A stretch of DNA of 64,000 bases from Clostridia bacterium (GTDB lineage Bacteria; Bacillota_A; Clostridia; Oscillospirales; CAG-272): positions 1-64,000 of the forward strand of contig JAFTLD010000081.1 of the NCBI GenBank assembly GCA_017452945.1. The letters run 5' to 3'. Shown piece by piece: positions 45,430 to 54,142 of this stretch; within the stretch, counting starts at the first letter, position 1, and every line of letters starts with the position of its first letter. Both the position numbers and the translations under genes were made by a program. The notes beneath the pieces are model-generated. The model was not told the DNA's origin, did not search any database, and saw nothing but the letters and a program-made list of their open reading frames with translations.

Positions 45430-45983
45430 AGGAAAAAGCCCTCCTTTTCGAGTGTTTGTTTGAGTTTTTTGCGTGTGCGGAGCAGGAGATTGGCAACGGC
45501 GTTTTCGCGCATGCCGTATGTATTGGCAAGCTCGGAAAGCGGCGTGTTGTACCAATATCTGCCAAGGAAAATCCTGCGTGTTTTTTGCGGCAGGGAAGAA
45601 AGGAATGCGTTCAGCGTATCGCGCAGATGCACATGCTCTGCTTCGTCAAGCGCATTACCGTCAGCAGGGACGCACTCGGCAAGCTCGTCAAGGCAAAGCG
45701 CGGTTTGTCCCGTGCGTTTTTGTGCGTACCTTTCTCTGTAGCGGTCGATGGCAAGATTGTGGGCAAGCGCACCAAGATAGCCCTTGAGCGGATCGGGATG
45801 CTGTGGCGGAATGGTGTTCCATGCGCAAAGCCAGGTGTCGTTCAGAATCTCGTCGGCATCCTGCTCGTCTTCCACAATACGCATAGCCACGTAGCGGCAG
45901 TATTTGCCGTATGCCAGTTGCATGGCGTCAATGGCTTTCTCGTCCCGCTGCCAAAGCATATCAAGTATTTTCTTATCATTCAC
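45426..45983 (-). CDS. ECF-type RNA polymerase sigma factor
   Basis: The 185-residue product has region 2 (AIDAMQLAYGKYCRYVAMRIVEDEQDADEILNDTWLCAW, with the typical DAEDI-like acidic run and a conserved Trp) and region 4 (LSSLPQKTRRIFLGRYWYNTPLSELANTYGMRENAVANLLLRTRKKLKQTL, helix-turn-helix). Region 3 is absent, so it is group 4 (ECF). The start is GTG 45983, six bases after AGGGAGGG; a TTG at 46010 precedes that site. It is followed in ATGA overlap by the anti-sigma gene. ECF-type promoter motifs occur ahead of lipoproteins 3 and 4, but a link is only inferred. Confidence 0.92.
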   Translation of the reverse strand: MNDKKILDMLWQRDEKAIDAMQLAYGKYCRYVAMRIVEDEQDADEILNDTWLCAWNTIPPQHPDPLKGYLGALAHNLAIDRYRERYAQKRTGQTALCLDELAECVPADGNALDEAEHVHLRDTLNAFLSSLPQKTRRIFLGRYWYNTPLSELANTYGMRENAVANLLLRTRKKLKQTLEKEGFFL

Positions 45984-46155
45984 TCCAATCCCTCCCTTCG
46001 GGTTTGTCAAAGGCCTTTCATCCTAAATAACGGAAAATGGGTGGCGTATATCACGCAAAAAGGAAAACTTTTTTTCATTATACCACAAATTTTCACGTGC
46101 GACCAGCTTTTTTGATGATGATCGGGGGTGTTGGTCCATGCGAGCATAGCTTGTC

Positions 46156-46182
46156 ATACTCGTGGACAAGACAGCATATATT
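46156..46182 (+). promoter_or_regulatory. Possible SigE promoter of spoIIIA
   Basis: TCATACT around 46155-46160 as -35 and CATATATT (46175-46182) as -10, about 16 bases apart, ending 22 bases before the spoIIIAA start. It resembles the mother-cell SigE pattern (ATA ... CATANNNT), and spoIIIA is a SigE operon in Bacillus. Confidence 0.4.
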
Positions 46183-46203
46183 GCATTGAAAGGTGGTGGA
46201 TAT

Positions 46204-47136
46204 ATGCGCAGTGTGATGGTCAACAGGGCAGATGGCGAGGGGATTGAGAAGCGCACGTATCTGCCGCCGACGCTTTTGCGCATGCTGCCCGAGCGGTTGA
46301 TCTCGGAGCTGTATGCGGGGCATTTGCCCGAGCACATTGAGGAAATTCGGCTGCATGCCGGGCGGTGTGCAAGCGTTGTGGCAAACGGGCGCAATATTTT
46401 GTTGCGTACCGTGCTCAGCGCTACCGAAATGACCGCCACCTTGACGCGCATGTGCGGTGGGTCGCTGTATTCCCACGCGCCCACCATTGCCGAGGGGTAT
46501 CTGACGCTGGATGGCGGCGTTCGCGTTGGTGTATGCGGTAGGGCTGCTTGCGAGCAGGGCGAGGTGATCGGTGTGTACGACGTTTCAGGTCTGTGCATCC
46601 GTATCCCCGCACATTTCTCGGTAAGCGGCAGGGAGATCTGCAATCTCATGCAGAAATTCCGCTATACCAAGGGCGTGCTGATCTATTCGCCCCCCGGTGT
46701 GGGTAAAACCACGCTTTTGCGCGGGGTTGCCACCTCGCTTGCTTCGGGCGAAGACCCAAAACGCGTGGTGGTGATCGATACGCGCGGAGAGATGCCTTTT
46801 TTGCAGACAGGGGCTGCTTTGTGCCTTGACGTGCTGGTGGGATACCCGCGCCGTCTTGGGGTGGAGATCGCTTGCCGCACCATGAACGCGCAGGTCATGA
46901 TCTGCGACGAGATCGGGGACTATACCGAGGCGCTCGCGCTTGCTTCGGTACAGAATTGCGGCGTGCCGTTGGTGGCCTCGGCGCATGCATCAAGCGTGGA
47001 GGAGCTGTTGTGCCGCACGGGTCTGCGGCTTTTGCACGATTGCAAAATGTTCGGTGCATACGTGGGCATTTCAAGACGCGAGGGTGGATTTTCTTATCAC
47101 ATTACAGATTGGGAGAGCGCGGATGCTTGCATTTAA
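46204..47136 (+). CDS. spoIIIAA: Stage III sporulation protein AA (SpoIIIAA) ATPase
   Basis: The 310-residue secretion-type ATPase energises the SpoIIIA-SpoIIQ channel between mother cell and forespore. Walker A SPPGVGKTTLLRGVA, Walker B-like VMICDEIGDYTEA, and family blocks EEIRLHAGR and GGVRVGVCGRA are clear. The start is ATG 46204 with AAAGGTGGTG ahead. Its 3' end overlaps spoIIIAB by 14 bases. Confidence 0.95.
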   Translation: MRSVMVNRADGEGIEKRTYLPPTLLRMLPERLISELYAGHLPEHIEEIRLHAGRCASVVANGRNILLRTVLSATEMTATLTRMCGGSLYSHAPTIAEGYLTLDGGVRVGVCGRAACEQGEVIGVYDVSGLCIRIPAHFSVSGREICNLMQKFRYTKGVLIYSPPGVGKTTLLRGVATSLASGEDPKRVVVIDTRGEMPFLQTGAALCLDVLVGYPRRLGVEIACRTMNAQVMICDEIGDYTEALALASVQNCGVPLVASAHASSVEELLCRTGLRLLHDCKMFGAYVGISRREGGFSYHITDWESADACI

Positions 47137-47599
47137 GATCGCGGGTGCGCTATTGGTGCTGGCCAGCGGTATCGGTCTTGCCGTGGGCGCTGTGCGCTTT
47201 GAGCGCGTGCGGCTGCAGGTGCATGACGGGCTGATCTCGTTGATCTTTCACATCAAAGGCCGTATCGACTGTTACGCAATGCCTGCTGAGCAGATCATGC
47301 TGGAGATGGATAAGGGGATTTTGGCAGATTGCCGATGTCCGGGGCAAGTGGAGTCGATCGAAGCGCTGCTGCCGCACGTCAAAGGCTATCTGGATTCGGA
47401 AACCTTCCGCGTTCTGCAGGCATTCGGGCAGGGGCTTGGCAGCGGTTTTCGTGATGAGCAGATCAAACGGTGCGATTATTATATTGAGCTGTTGCGGCAA
47501 AAGCGTTCGCAGCTGGAGGCCGAGCTGCCGCAACGGGCAAAAGCAAACGGAATGATATGGATCCTGTGCGCTGTTGGTGCGGTGATCCTTTTGTGGTGA
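47123..47599 (+). CDS. spoIIIAB: Stage III sporulation protein AB
   Basis: The 158-residue product has an N-terminal membrane span (AFKIAGALLVLASGIGLAVG), then a helical domain resembling GspF/type II secretion inner-membrane proteins. GQGLGSGFRDEQIKRCDYYIELL is the conserved block, and a C-terminal hydrophobic segment (IWILCAVGAVILLW) completes it. It is part of the mother-cell base of the channel. The start lies inside spoIIIAA. Confidence 0.9.
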   Translation: MLAFKIAGALLVLASGIGLAVGAVRFERVRLQVHDGLISLIFHIKGRIDCYAMPAEQIMLEMDKGILADCRCPGQVESIEALLPHVKGYLDSETFRVLQAFGQGLGSGFRDEQIKRCDYYIELLRQKRSQLEAELPQRAKANGMIWILCAVGAVILLW

Positions 47600-47602
47600 A
47601 GA

Positions 47603-47797
47603 ATGGAAGTTGGTTTGATCTTGAAGGTGGCCGGTGTAGGGCTTTTGGTGTCTGTGGCTGCGCAGATTCTGAATAAATCCGGCAGGGATGAGCAAGCAAC
47701 ACTTGTGACGGTTGCGGGCATTGTGGTGGTGCTTTTGATGCTGATCGAGCAGATCGGGGCGCTGTTTTCACTTGTGTATACAACCTTTGGCTTTTGA
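47603..47797 (+). CDS. spoIIIAC: Stage III sporulation protein AC
   Basis: The 64-residue double-span membrane protein includes the highly conserved LNKSGRDEQATLVTVAGIVVVLLMLI block. It starts three bases after spoIIIAB. Together with AD it forms the membrane part of the feeding channel. Confidence 0.96.
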   Translation: MEVGLILKVAGVGLLVSVAAQILNKSGRDEQATLVTVAGIVVVLLMLIEQIGALFSLVYTTFGF

Positions 47798-47798
47798 T

Positions 47799-48182
47799 AT
47801 GGACATTCTGAAAATATGTGGCATTGCCATACTGTGCATCGCTGCTGTGTGGGTGTTGCGGCAATGGCGGGCAGAAATGGTGTTTCCCGTGCGGGCAGTA
47901 GGTACTGTACTGATCTTTTTTATGGTACTGAGTGCCGCGCAGCCCATATTGGAAATGATAGCCGGTCTTTCGCAAGAAAATCTGCCTGTGGAATACGGCA
48001 ACGTGCTGCTTTCGGGATTGGGCGTTTCGTTGGTCAGCATGCTTGGCGCGGGGCTTTGTCGCGATTTTGGTGAAGCGGGGCTGGCTGCTGCGGTGGAAGG
48101 TGCGGGGAAAATTGCTGTGGTGCTGCAATCCTTGCCGCTGATCAAGGAGATTTTGGAAATGACAAAGGAGCTGTTATCTTGA
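47799..48182 (+). CDS. spoIIIAD: Stage III sporulation protein AD
   Basis: The 127-residue membrane protein has four predicted hydrophobic segments, with EYGNVLLSGLGVSLVSMLGAGLCRDFGEAGLAAAVEGAGK as the family's conserved centre. The start is ATG 47799, one base after the spoIIIAC stop. The stop overlaps the TTG start of spoIIIAE. Confidence 0.93.
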   Translation: MDILKICGIAILCIAAVWVLRQWRAEMVFPVRAVGTVLIFFMVLSAAQPILEMIAGLSQENLPVEYGNVLLSGLGVSLVSMLGAGLCRDFGEAGLAAAVEGAGKIAVVLQSLPLIKEILEMTKELLS

Positions 48183-49318
48183 AAAAGTGGGTGTGGGGGC
48201 TTCTTGCGGTATTGTCGGTTTCCGCATGGCTGTGCTTGCCCATTTCTGCGGCAGATGCACAGACTGATTACGGTACGTTGCCCGATGAATACGTAGCCTT
48301 GGAAAGCTATTTGCCCGATAGCCTTGTCGGCCTGTTACCTGACGGCTTATTTTCTTCGGATGTGCAGGACGTGCAAGCTGCGCTTTCGCAGCTGACCTCC
48401 TTTTCGGGGCTTGTTTCGCTGCTTTTGGATATGGTGGGGCTGCATCTTTCCGAGAGCGGTGCGCTTTTGGCCTCAATCTGCGGCCTTTTGCTGCTTTGCG
48501 GTATGATGCGCGCTGTGGGCAATGCGTGGAATATGAAATGGGCAAGCATTGCACCGCGGATCTGTCTGTTCACTGCTGTGGCAGGCGCAGGGTATGCAGC
48601 GGTGCATGCTATGATAGAGTATTTTTCGGTGTTGAAAACCTTGATGAACGGTCTGTTGCCCATGATGAGCGTGATGTATCTTTTGGGTGGCAATCTGTCG
48701 CGTGCAACTGCGGGGAACGCGGTGCTTACCGTAGGCCTGAACGTGTGTCGGACGGTTTGCGCAGAGATGGCACCGCCCTTGTTTGGCGCATGCATGGCAA
48801 TGATGCTTCCCACGGTGCTTGAGAGCGGGTTGGATTTGTCGCGATTGTCCGGCTTTCTCAAAAAAGGGTATACATCGGTGCTTGGCGTGCTGACGTTTAT
48901 TTTGACGCTGTGTCTTTCGGTACAGAATTTGCTGGCATCGCGGACGGATAATCTTGCCATGCGCAGCGGCAGATATGCCATCGGGCAAATGATCCCCGTG
49001 GTGGGAGGCGCGCTGTCAGGCACGCTGGATACTTTGGCCGCAGGCGTGGGCATGCTGCGCGGCATGGCGGGGACGTGCGGTGTGATCCTTTTGTTGCTTT
49101 GCTGTCTGCCCGTACTTGTCCGTATGCTTTTGCTCAGAACGCTGTTTGATATTGGTTCTGGCATGGCTCACGTGATGGGATGCACTGCCGAGAGCACAGT
49201 GCTGACGGAGGCGAGCAGCTTGTTTGGTTACATGGCGGCAGCCGTTGCCATGTGTACGGCAGTGTTTATCATAGCCGTGGGTGCTTTCGCAGCTTGCGCT
49301 GCTGCATGGGTAAGTTGA
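48179..49318 (+). CDS. spoIIIAE: Stage III sporulation protein AE
   Basis: The 379-residue polytopic membrane protein has a signal-like N-terminus and about seven or eight hydrophobic segments. Blocks such as GLNVCRTVCAEMAPPLFGAC and RTDNLAMRSGRYAIGQMIPVVGGALSGTLDTL are typical of SpoIIIAE. It begins with TTG (48179-48181) eight bases after AAAGGAG, overlapping the stop of spoIIIAD, a sign of tight translational coupling. Confidence 0.94.
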   Translation: MKKWVWGLLAVLSVSAWLCLPISAADAQTDYGTLPDEYVALESYLPDSLVGLLPDGLFSSDVQDVQAALSQLTSFSGLVSLLLDMVGLHLSESGALLASICGLLLLCGMMRAVGNAWNMKWASIAPRICLFTAVAGAGYAAVHAMIEYFSVLKTLMNGLLPMMSVMYLLGGNLSRATAGNAVLTVGLNVCRTVCAEMAPPLFGACMAMMLPTVLESGLDLSRLSGFLKKGYTSVLGVLTFILTLCLSVQNLLASRTDNLAMRSGRYAIGQMIPVVGGALSGTLDTLAAGVGMLRGMAGTCGVILLLLCCLPVLVRMLLLRTLFDIGSGMAHVMGCTAESTVLTEASSLFGYMAAAVAMCTAVFIIAVGAFAACAAAWVS

Positions 49319-49319
49319 G

Positions 49320-49772
49320 ATGAACGGATATTTATATACTCTGGCAGGGGTCAGCGTGTTGGTTGCGTTGGTTTGCGCGATCGTACCGGAGCAATTGATT
49401 TCCCACGTCAGGCTTCTGTGCGGTCTTTGCATCGTGTGCTTTTTGTGTACACCGATCATGTCGCTGGTCGGGATGTTTTCACAAGGAGAATTGGAGCTGC
49501 CCGATGCATGGACAGAGCAGCAAGAGCCACAGCAAGGGCAAGAAGAGCTTTCCCAGCGTATGTTGACGGAGCAGCTGCAGCTGCTTTTGGAGCAGGAGTT
49601 TTCACTGACGCGGGAGGTATGCAGTATCCGTTGCATGTGGAAAGAGAACGGACAGCTGCAGCAGGTCACGCTGATCCTTTCGGGCAAGGCGATATGGCAG
49701 GATCCTTCTCCCATAAAGGAATACGTGCAGCAGCTGTTGGGCTGTCCCTGCACGGTGGTTTTGGATGGATAG
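49320..49772 (+). CDS. spoIIIAF: Stage III sporulation protein AF
   Basis: The 150-residue product has two N-terminal membrane spans (about 5-25 and 34-53) and a C-terminal ring-building-motif-like domain (VCSIRCMWKENGQLQQVTLIL). The position, one base after spoIIIAE, supports the assignment, since sequence conservation of AF is low. Confidence 0.85.
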   Translation: MNGYLYTLAGVSVLVALVCAIVPEQLISHVRLLCGLCIVCFLCTPIMSLVGMFSQGELELPDAWTEQQEPQQGQEELSQRMLTEQLQLLLEQEFSLTREVCSIRCMWKENGQLQQVTLILSGKAIWQDPSPIKEYVQQLLGCPCTVVLDG

Positions 49773-49784
49773 ATTGGAGGAAAT

Positions 49785-50336
49785 ATGTATTCGGACGGGA
49801 TTTCAGAGGTCAAGGGGACGGTTGGACAAATGAAAAAAAGCGGCAAGCTCTGGATCGTGATATTGGGCGCGGTGATCGGGCTGGGACTTTTGCTTTTGGG
49901 GAGCTTTGATTGGCCTTTCGGCAAGCAAGACGAGCAGCAAACGGCCGTTGTCAGCAATGAGCAAAGCGAGCTTTTGGCATATAAACAGGAGCTGAGCCAA
50001 GAGATTGCACAGCTTTGTGCGGGCGTGCGCGGTGTGGGTAAGGTGCAGGTTGTGGTCACGCTTTCGGGCGGGTATGAATACGTGTACGCCTGTGACGTGC
50101 AAAGCAAGAGTGATGCGGACAGCAACACGTGGGAGGAATCCTACGTAATCGTGGGCTCAGGCAGCTCGCAAGCACCGGTTCTGTTGTTGCGCCGACAGCC
50201 CGGCATTGCGGGTGTGGGCATCGTGTGCGAGGGCGGAGGCGATCCCGCTGTACAAAACGAGCTTGTTGCATTGGTCAGCGCGACCTTTGGTATAGGGACG
50301 AATAAAATTCACGTCAGCGCATCACAAAATCAGTAA
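49785..50336 (+). CDS. spoIIIAG: Stage III sporulation protein AG
   Basis: The 183-residue product has a membrane span (about 22-40), then an extracellular ring-building domain with VRGVGKVQVVVTLSGGYEYVYA, a Ser/Asp-rich insertion (SKSDADSNTWEE), and GIAGVGIVCEGGGDPAVQNELVALVSATFGI, the diagnostic SpoIIIAG motif. AG forms the large oligomeric ring of the channel. GGAGG sits seven bases before the ATG. Confidence 0.95.
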   Translation: MYSDGISEVKGTVGQMKKSGKLWIVILGAVIGLGLLLLGSFDWPFGKQDEQQTAVVSNEQSELLAYKQELSQEIAQLCAGVRGVGKVQVVVTLSGGYEYVYACDVQSKSDADSNTWEESYVIVGSGSSQAPVLLLRRQPGIAGVGIVCEGGGDPAVQNELVALVSATFGIGTNKIHVSASQNQ

Positions 50337-50401
50337 TACAGGCATATTATCGCGCGTGCCACAGTATAATATAGCGTAACAACTAAACGGAGGGCTTACA
50401 T

Positions 50402-51001
50402 ATGAACGTCAAAAAGGTCATTACGTCGATCGGTGATTTTTTTAAGAAAATGGGTAAACGGAATCTGATCATTGCAGGTGCTGTGATCATGATTGGTCTT
50501 GCGGTCTATCTCAACTGGATCTTCTTTTCAGCAGACAGCCCGGATGATTCGTACAAGTACGATCAGAGTGCGGGCATGACAACAAATTACGGCACCACGT
50601 TGGGTACGGGATCGTCCGACAACAATCAGAGCAATACCGCTACGGATACTGCGTCTTATTTCAGCAGTGTACAGGTCAGCAGACAAAAGGCAAGAGATGA
50701 GGCGCTTGAGGTGCTGAATTCGGTTGTGGACAACGACAACGCCACCGAGCAGGTCAAGGCTGAGGCAGTTGCCGAGATCCGTCAGATCGCTGCGGAAATG
50801 GAGAATGAGGCCAAGATCGAATCGCTGATCAAGACAAAGGGATACGCGCAATGCGTGGCAGTCATCAGCGGTGAGAACGTCAGCATCGTAGTACAGCACG
50901 AGGGTGAGCTGAGCGCATCCGCCTTGGCGCAGATCAATGCCATCGTCTACGAGCAGACCGGCATCTCGCCTGCAGGGATCAGTATTATTACAAGAGAGTA
51001 A
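50402..51001 (+). CDS. spoIIIAH: Stage III sporulation protein AH
   Basis: The 199-residue product has an N-terminal membrane span (about 20-41), a low-complexity Asp/Ser/Asn/Thr linker, and a C-terminal YscJ/FliF-like ring domain (about 85-199) with SRQKARDEALEVLNSVVDN and YAQCVAVISGENVSIVVQ. It pairs with forespore SpoIIQ across the septal space. No SpoIIQ gene is in this window. There are 65 bases before it and a terminator after it: the last gene of the operon. Confidence 0.95.
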   Translation: MNVKKVITSIGDFFKKMGKRNLIIAGAVIMIGLAVYLNWIFFSADSPDDSYKYDQSAGMTTNYGTTLGTGSSDNNQSNTATDTASYFSSVQVSRQKARDEALEVLNSVVDNDNATEQVKAEAVAEIRQIAAEMENEAKIESLIKTKGYAQCVAVISGENVSIVVQHEGELSASALAQINAIVYEQTGISPAGISIITRE

Positions 51002-51041
51002 TGTTCAAAAAAGAGGTTGAATATTCGGTCACAAAACAAAG

Positions 51042-51074
51042 GCAGAAGCTTGACGGCTTCTGCTTTTCTGTTTT
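51042..51074 (+). terminator. Terminator of the spoIIIA operon
   Basis: GCAGAAGC (51042-51049) pairs with GCTTCTGC (51056-51063), followed by TTTTCTGTTTT. Confidence 0.9.
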
Positions 51075-51217
51075 ATGAGGGCTATATGTCAATAGTTGGG
51101 GGTAGAAAAAATCTGACGAAAAGATAAAGAATTATTAAGTTGCGTAGGTTTTTGACAAGTTGCCTGCAGAAGTAATATTGGATTGTGATCGAATATGGTA
51201 ATGTAAATCGTCTACCC

Positions 51218-51320
51218 GTAGGAGGCGACGTCCTCGACGCCCCGGGAAGGCACAAAGAAGTTTTTCATTGCGAAAAGATTTGTTTATGTAGGACGGGCTG
51301 TCGAGGACGTCAGCCCCTAC
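51218..51320. repeat. Inverted pair of a 27-bp interspersed repeat (GTAGGGGC-GACGTCC-CGAC family)
   Basis: The copy at 51218-51244 (GTAGGAGGCGACGTCCTCG...) and the reverse-complement copy at 51294-51320 match in most positions, with 49 bases between, so the unit can form a stem-loop. The same motif occurs three times inside mutL at 58533-58676. It is probably a MITE/REP-type element. Confidence 0.75.
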
Positions 51321-51598
51321 CGACGGACGGATCGCGTGTCCGAATTTGCGGGCGGGGCGACCCTCCCGCGGAATCGGTCGTGCGAATGGGTATACATTCG
51401 TGCGTAACAGGGGACGGAGCCATGTACATTGCCGCGTCACCGCATCAGGATGACACTTGGGATGAGGCGAGGCGTGGCATTCGTGAATGTCCCTACGGAT
51501 GACACGCGGGGTGTGGTGGATTATTTTGCTTCCCCTTGTCATTTGTCGGTTTTTTTGCATACAATGGCAATAAAATCACACAACAAAGGGGAATTTGT
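51321..51598. other. Intergenic stretch with further palindromes, no gene
   Basis: No frame with a credible start, ribosome binding site or protein-like composition is seen. It includes a perfect hairpin around CGTGCGAATG ... CATTCGTGCG (about 51379-51404) and GC-rich repeat-like sequence, perhaps decayed mobile elements. No consensus promoter for the ATPase gene was identified, though the last 70 bases become T-rich. Confidence 0.5.
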
Positions 51599-52675
51599 AT
51601 GCAAGAAAATCAGAAAAAAGCTTATTTTGCGGCAGCCAACACGTCGCGCGGTTTTGTCAGCTTTTATGGGGATTGCTTCGGGAGTGAGCATATAGACCGC
51701 ATGTACATGATCAAGGGCGGTCCGGGGACGGGAAAAAGCCGTTTCCTTGGCGACGTAGCGCACGCGGCGACCTTGCGCGGCTGGCAAGCGGAGTATTACT
51801 ATTGCTCGTCCGATCCGGGCTCTTTGGACGGTGTGATCCTGACGCATCCTGCCAAGGGCTGCATCGCTCTTGCCGACAGCACACCGCCGCACGTTCTTGA
51901 GCCTGCATTGCCGGGGGTGCGCGACGTCATCGTCAATCTTGGAGATTTTTGGGATCGCGAGGTGCTGGCCAAGCACGCTTGTCGCATTCGCACGCTTTGC
52001 GACTATAAGCAGCGAGGCTTTGCGCAAGCCTATGAGTATCTTCACACGGCAGGCACACTGCATCGCATTCGCGATAGCCTGATCGCGCCCTGTCTGTACA
52101 CCGATCACGTAGCACGTACTGCCGCCAAGCTTGCAAGGCTGATGCCGGATGGAACGGAGTACAGTGAGCGCATCGGCCTTTGCGACAGCATCGGTATGCG
52201 GGGCAGGATACATCTTGATACCTATGAAAAGACAGCGGATCGTTTGGTGGTGCTCATGCCGTTTTACGGTGTGGAGCACGTGCTCATGCAGCAGCTTTAC
52301 GCCCATGCCAAGCAAAAGGGCTGCCGCGTGCATCGCGCACCCGATCCGCTGGAGCCCGAAAAGACGAGCGTGCTGTATTTTCCGTTAAGTCGCCTTTGCA
52401 TCATGGCAGAAAATCCCGAAAGCACGGTGGGAACGGCTGTGCAGCGCATCGATCTGCGCCGCATGTGTGATGCAGACGCCCTGCGCGGTGTGCGCGGTCA
52501 GGCAAGGCTTGCGCAAAAAATGGCGGACAGTGCGCTGGATGCGGCTTGTGAATGTTTTGCGCGTGCGGGGGAATACCACTTTGAGCTGGAAAGTATTTAT
52601 ACGGATGCCATGGACTTTGATGCAAAGGAGCATTTTACCGCGACATTTTGTAACGCGATCTTACAAAATCCTTGA
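51599..52675 (+). CDS. P-loop ATPase of unknown role (PRK06851-like)
   Basis: The 358-residue cytoplasmic protein has Walker A MIKGGPGTGKSRFLGDVA near residue 38, followed by a YYYCSSDPGSLDGVI block and a long helical middle. In the second half another nucleotide-fold-like strand-loop (DRLVVLMPFYGVEHVLMQQLYAHAKQKG) gives a duplicated appearance. This order and the conserved CSSDPxSLDGV are what I associate with the PRK06851 family of conserved Firmicutes ATPases, whose function is not established. The start is ATG 51599 after AAGGGG. The miaB promoter overlaps its stop codon. Confidence 0.75.
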   Translation: MQENQKKAYFAAANTSRGFVSFYGDCFGSEHIDRMYMIKGGPGTGKSRFLGDVAHAATLRGWQAEYYYCSSDPGSLDGVILTHPAKGCIALADSTPPHVLEPALPGVRDVIVNLGDFWDREVLAKHACRIRTLCDYKQRGFAQAYEYLHTAGTLHRIRDSLIAPCLYTDHVARTAAKLARLMPDGTEYSERIGLCDSIGMRGRIHLDTYEKTADRLVVLMPFYGVEHVLMQQLYAHAKQKGCRVHRAPDPLEPEKTSVLYFPLSRLCIMAENPESTVGTAVQRIDLRRMCDADALRGVRGQARLAQKMADSALDAACECFARAGEYHFELESIYTDAMDFDAKEHFTATFCNAILQNP

Positions 52676-52701
52676 CAATGGGTGCTTTTGTGTAGTATAA
52701 T
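52672..52701 (+). promoter_or_regulatory. SigA promoter of the miaB operon
   Basis: TTGACA (52672-52677) overlaps the preceding stop codon; after 18 bases comes a perfect TATAAT (52696-52701). Confidence 0.8.
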
Positions 52702-52742
52702 AATAAATTGAGATACTATAATATTTAAGGATAAATAAAAAA

Positions 52743-54137
52743 ATGAGCAAACAAATCGTCTATGACGCAAGTCAATATATAGAACGGCTGCGCGGCTATA
52801 CTGCCGAGCTTTCCGCAGTGCAGGGAAGTGCGCCCAAGTGCTTTGTGCTGACTTTTGGCTGCCAGCAAAACGTGGCTGACAGCGAAAAGCTTTCGGGCAT
52901 GGCGCGCGATATGGGATACGAGCTTTGTGACGATCCCGCAGACGCCGATCTGATCGCGGTCAACACCTGCGCCATCCGTGAGCATGCCGAGCAAAAGGCG
53001 CTCTCGATCGTGGGGCAGTATAAGCACCTCAAAGCCAAAAAGCCCTCGCTGATCATTGCCGTATGCGGTTGTATGGTGGCGCAGGAGCACCGCCGCGAGG
53101 ATATCAAGCACAAATATCCTTACGTGGACATCACGTTTGGCACGGCATCCTTGCACCGTTTTCCCGAGCTGCTCTGGCAAAAGATCGCGCGTTCGCGCCG
53201 TATTTTCTGCCCCGAGGAGAGCGAATATACGGTAGCCGAGGGCGTGCCGATCTGCCGAGAGAGCGACTACCGCGCGTGGGTGTCCATTATGTACGGCTGC
53301 AACAATTTCTGCTCCTATTGCATCGTGCCTTACGTGCGCGGCAGAGAGCGCAGCAGAGAAATGCACGAGGTGGTTGCCGAGGTCAAGGAATTGGTCGAGA
53401 AGGGCTATAAGGATATTACGCTGCTCGGGCAGAACGTTAACTCCTATGCCAAGGGCATGGGCTATGATTTTGCCGATCTGCTTTCCGAGCTTGACAAGAT
53501 CGAAGGGGATTTCATTCTGCGCTTTATGACCAGCCACCCCAAGGACGCAAGCTATAAGCTGATCGACGTGATGGCAAGCTCAAAGCATATCGCGCACCAG
53601 TTTCATCTGCCGCTGCAATCGGGCAGTGATAAGATACTCAAGGCCATGAACCGTCACTACGACAAGGCAAGGTATCTGGATATCGTGCGCTATATCCGCG
53701 AAAAGATGCCGGATGCGGCACTTTCCTCGGATATCATTGTGGGATTCCCCGGGGAAACGGACGAGGATTTTGAGGACACCATGCAGATTTTGGACACCGT
53801 GCGCTTTGATATGCTGTTCTCGTTTATCTACTCGCCCAGAAAAGGCACACCCGCAGCAGAAATGGAGCAGGTAGACCCTAAGGTGACGGGTAAGAGATTT
53901 GACCGGTTGCTTGCGCTCCAACACGATATTGCGTTGGAGAAAAATCAGCCATTGGTTGGCAAGACCATTCGCGTGCTTTGCGACGGTCCGAGTAAAAACA
54001 ACCCCGAGATTTATTCAGGCCGTGAGGAGGGCAACAAGATCGTGTTCTTCCACGCCGACCCTGAGGACACAGGCAAGTTTGTGGACGTCAAGATTGACAA
54101 GGCGGACGCTTTTGCTTTGTGGGGCGAAAAAGAATAA
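52743..54137 (+). CDS. miaB: tRNA-2-methylthio-N6-isopentenyladenosine methylthiotransferase MiaB
   Basis: The 464-residue radical SAM enzyme adds the methylthio group to i6A37 of tRNAs reading codons that start with U. The N-terminal UPF0004 domain carries three cluster-binding Cys (TFGCQQN, NTCAIRE, VCGCM). The radical SAM cluster motif is YGCNNFCSYCIVPYVRGRE. The C-terminal TRAM domain holds GKTIRVLCDGPSK. All three are intact and the length is usual. First gene of the miaB-ylbF-mutS-mutL block, with its own promoter. Confidence 0.96.
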   Translation: MSKQIVYDASQYIERLRGYTAELSAVQGSAPKCFVLTFGCQQNVADSEKLSGMARDMGYELCDDPADADLIAVNTCAIREHAEQKALSIVGQYKHLKAKKPSLIIAVCGCMVAQEHRREDIKHKYPYVDITFGTASLHRFPELLWQKIARSRRIFCPEESEYTVAEGVPICRESDYRAWVSIMYGCNNFCSYCIVPYVRGRERSREMHEVVAEVKELVEKGYKDITLLGQNVNSYAKGMGYDFADLLSELDKIEGDFILRFMTSHPKDASYKLIDVMASSKHIAHQFHLPLQSGSDKILKAMNRHYDKARYLDIVRYIREKMPDAALSSDIIVGFPGETDEDFEDTMQILDTVRFDMLFSFIYSPRKGTPAAEMEQVDPKVTGKRFDRLLALQHDIALEKNQPLVGKTIRVLCDGPSKNNPEIYSGREEGNKIVFFHADPEDTGKFVDVKIDKADAFALWGEKE

Positions 54138-54142
54138 TTGAC

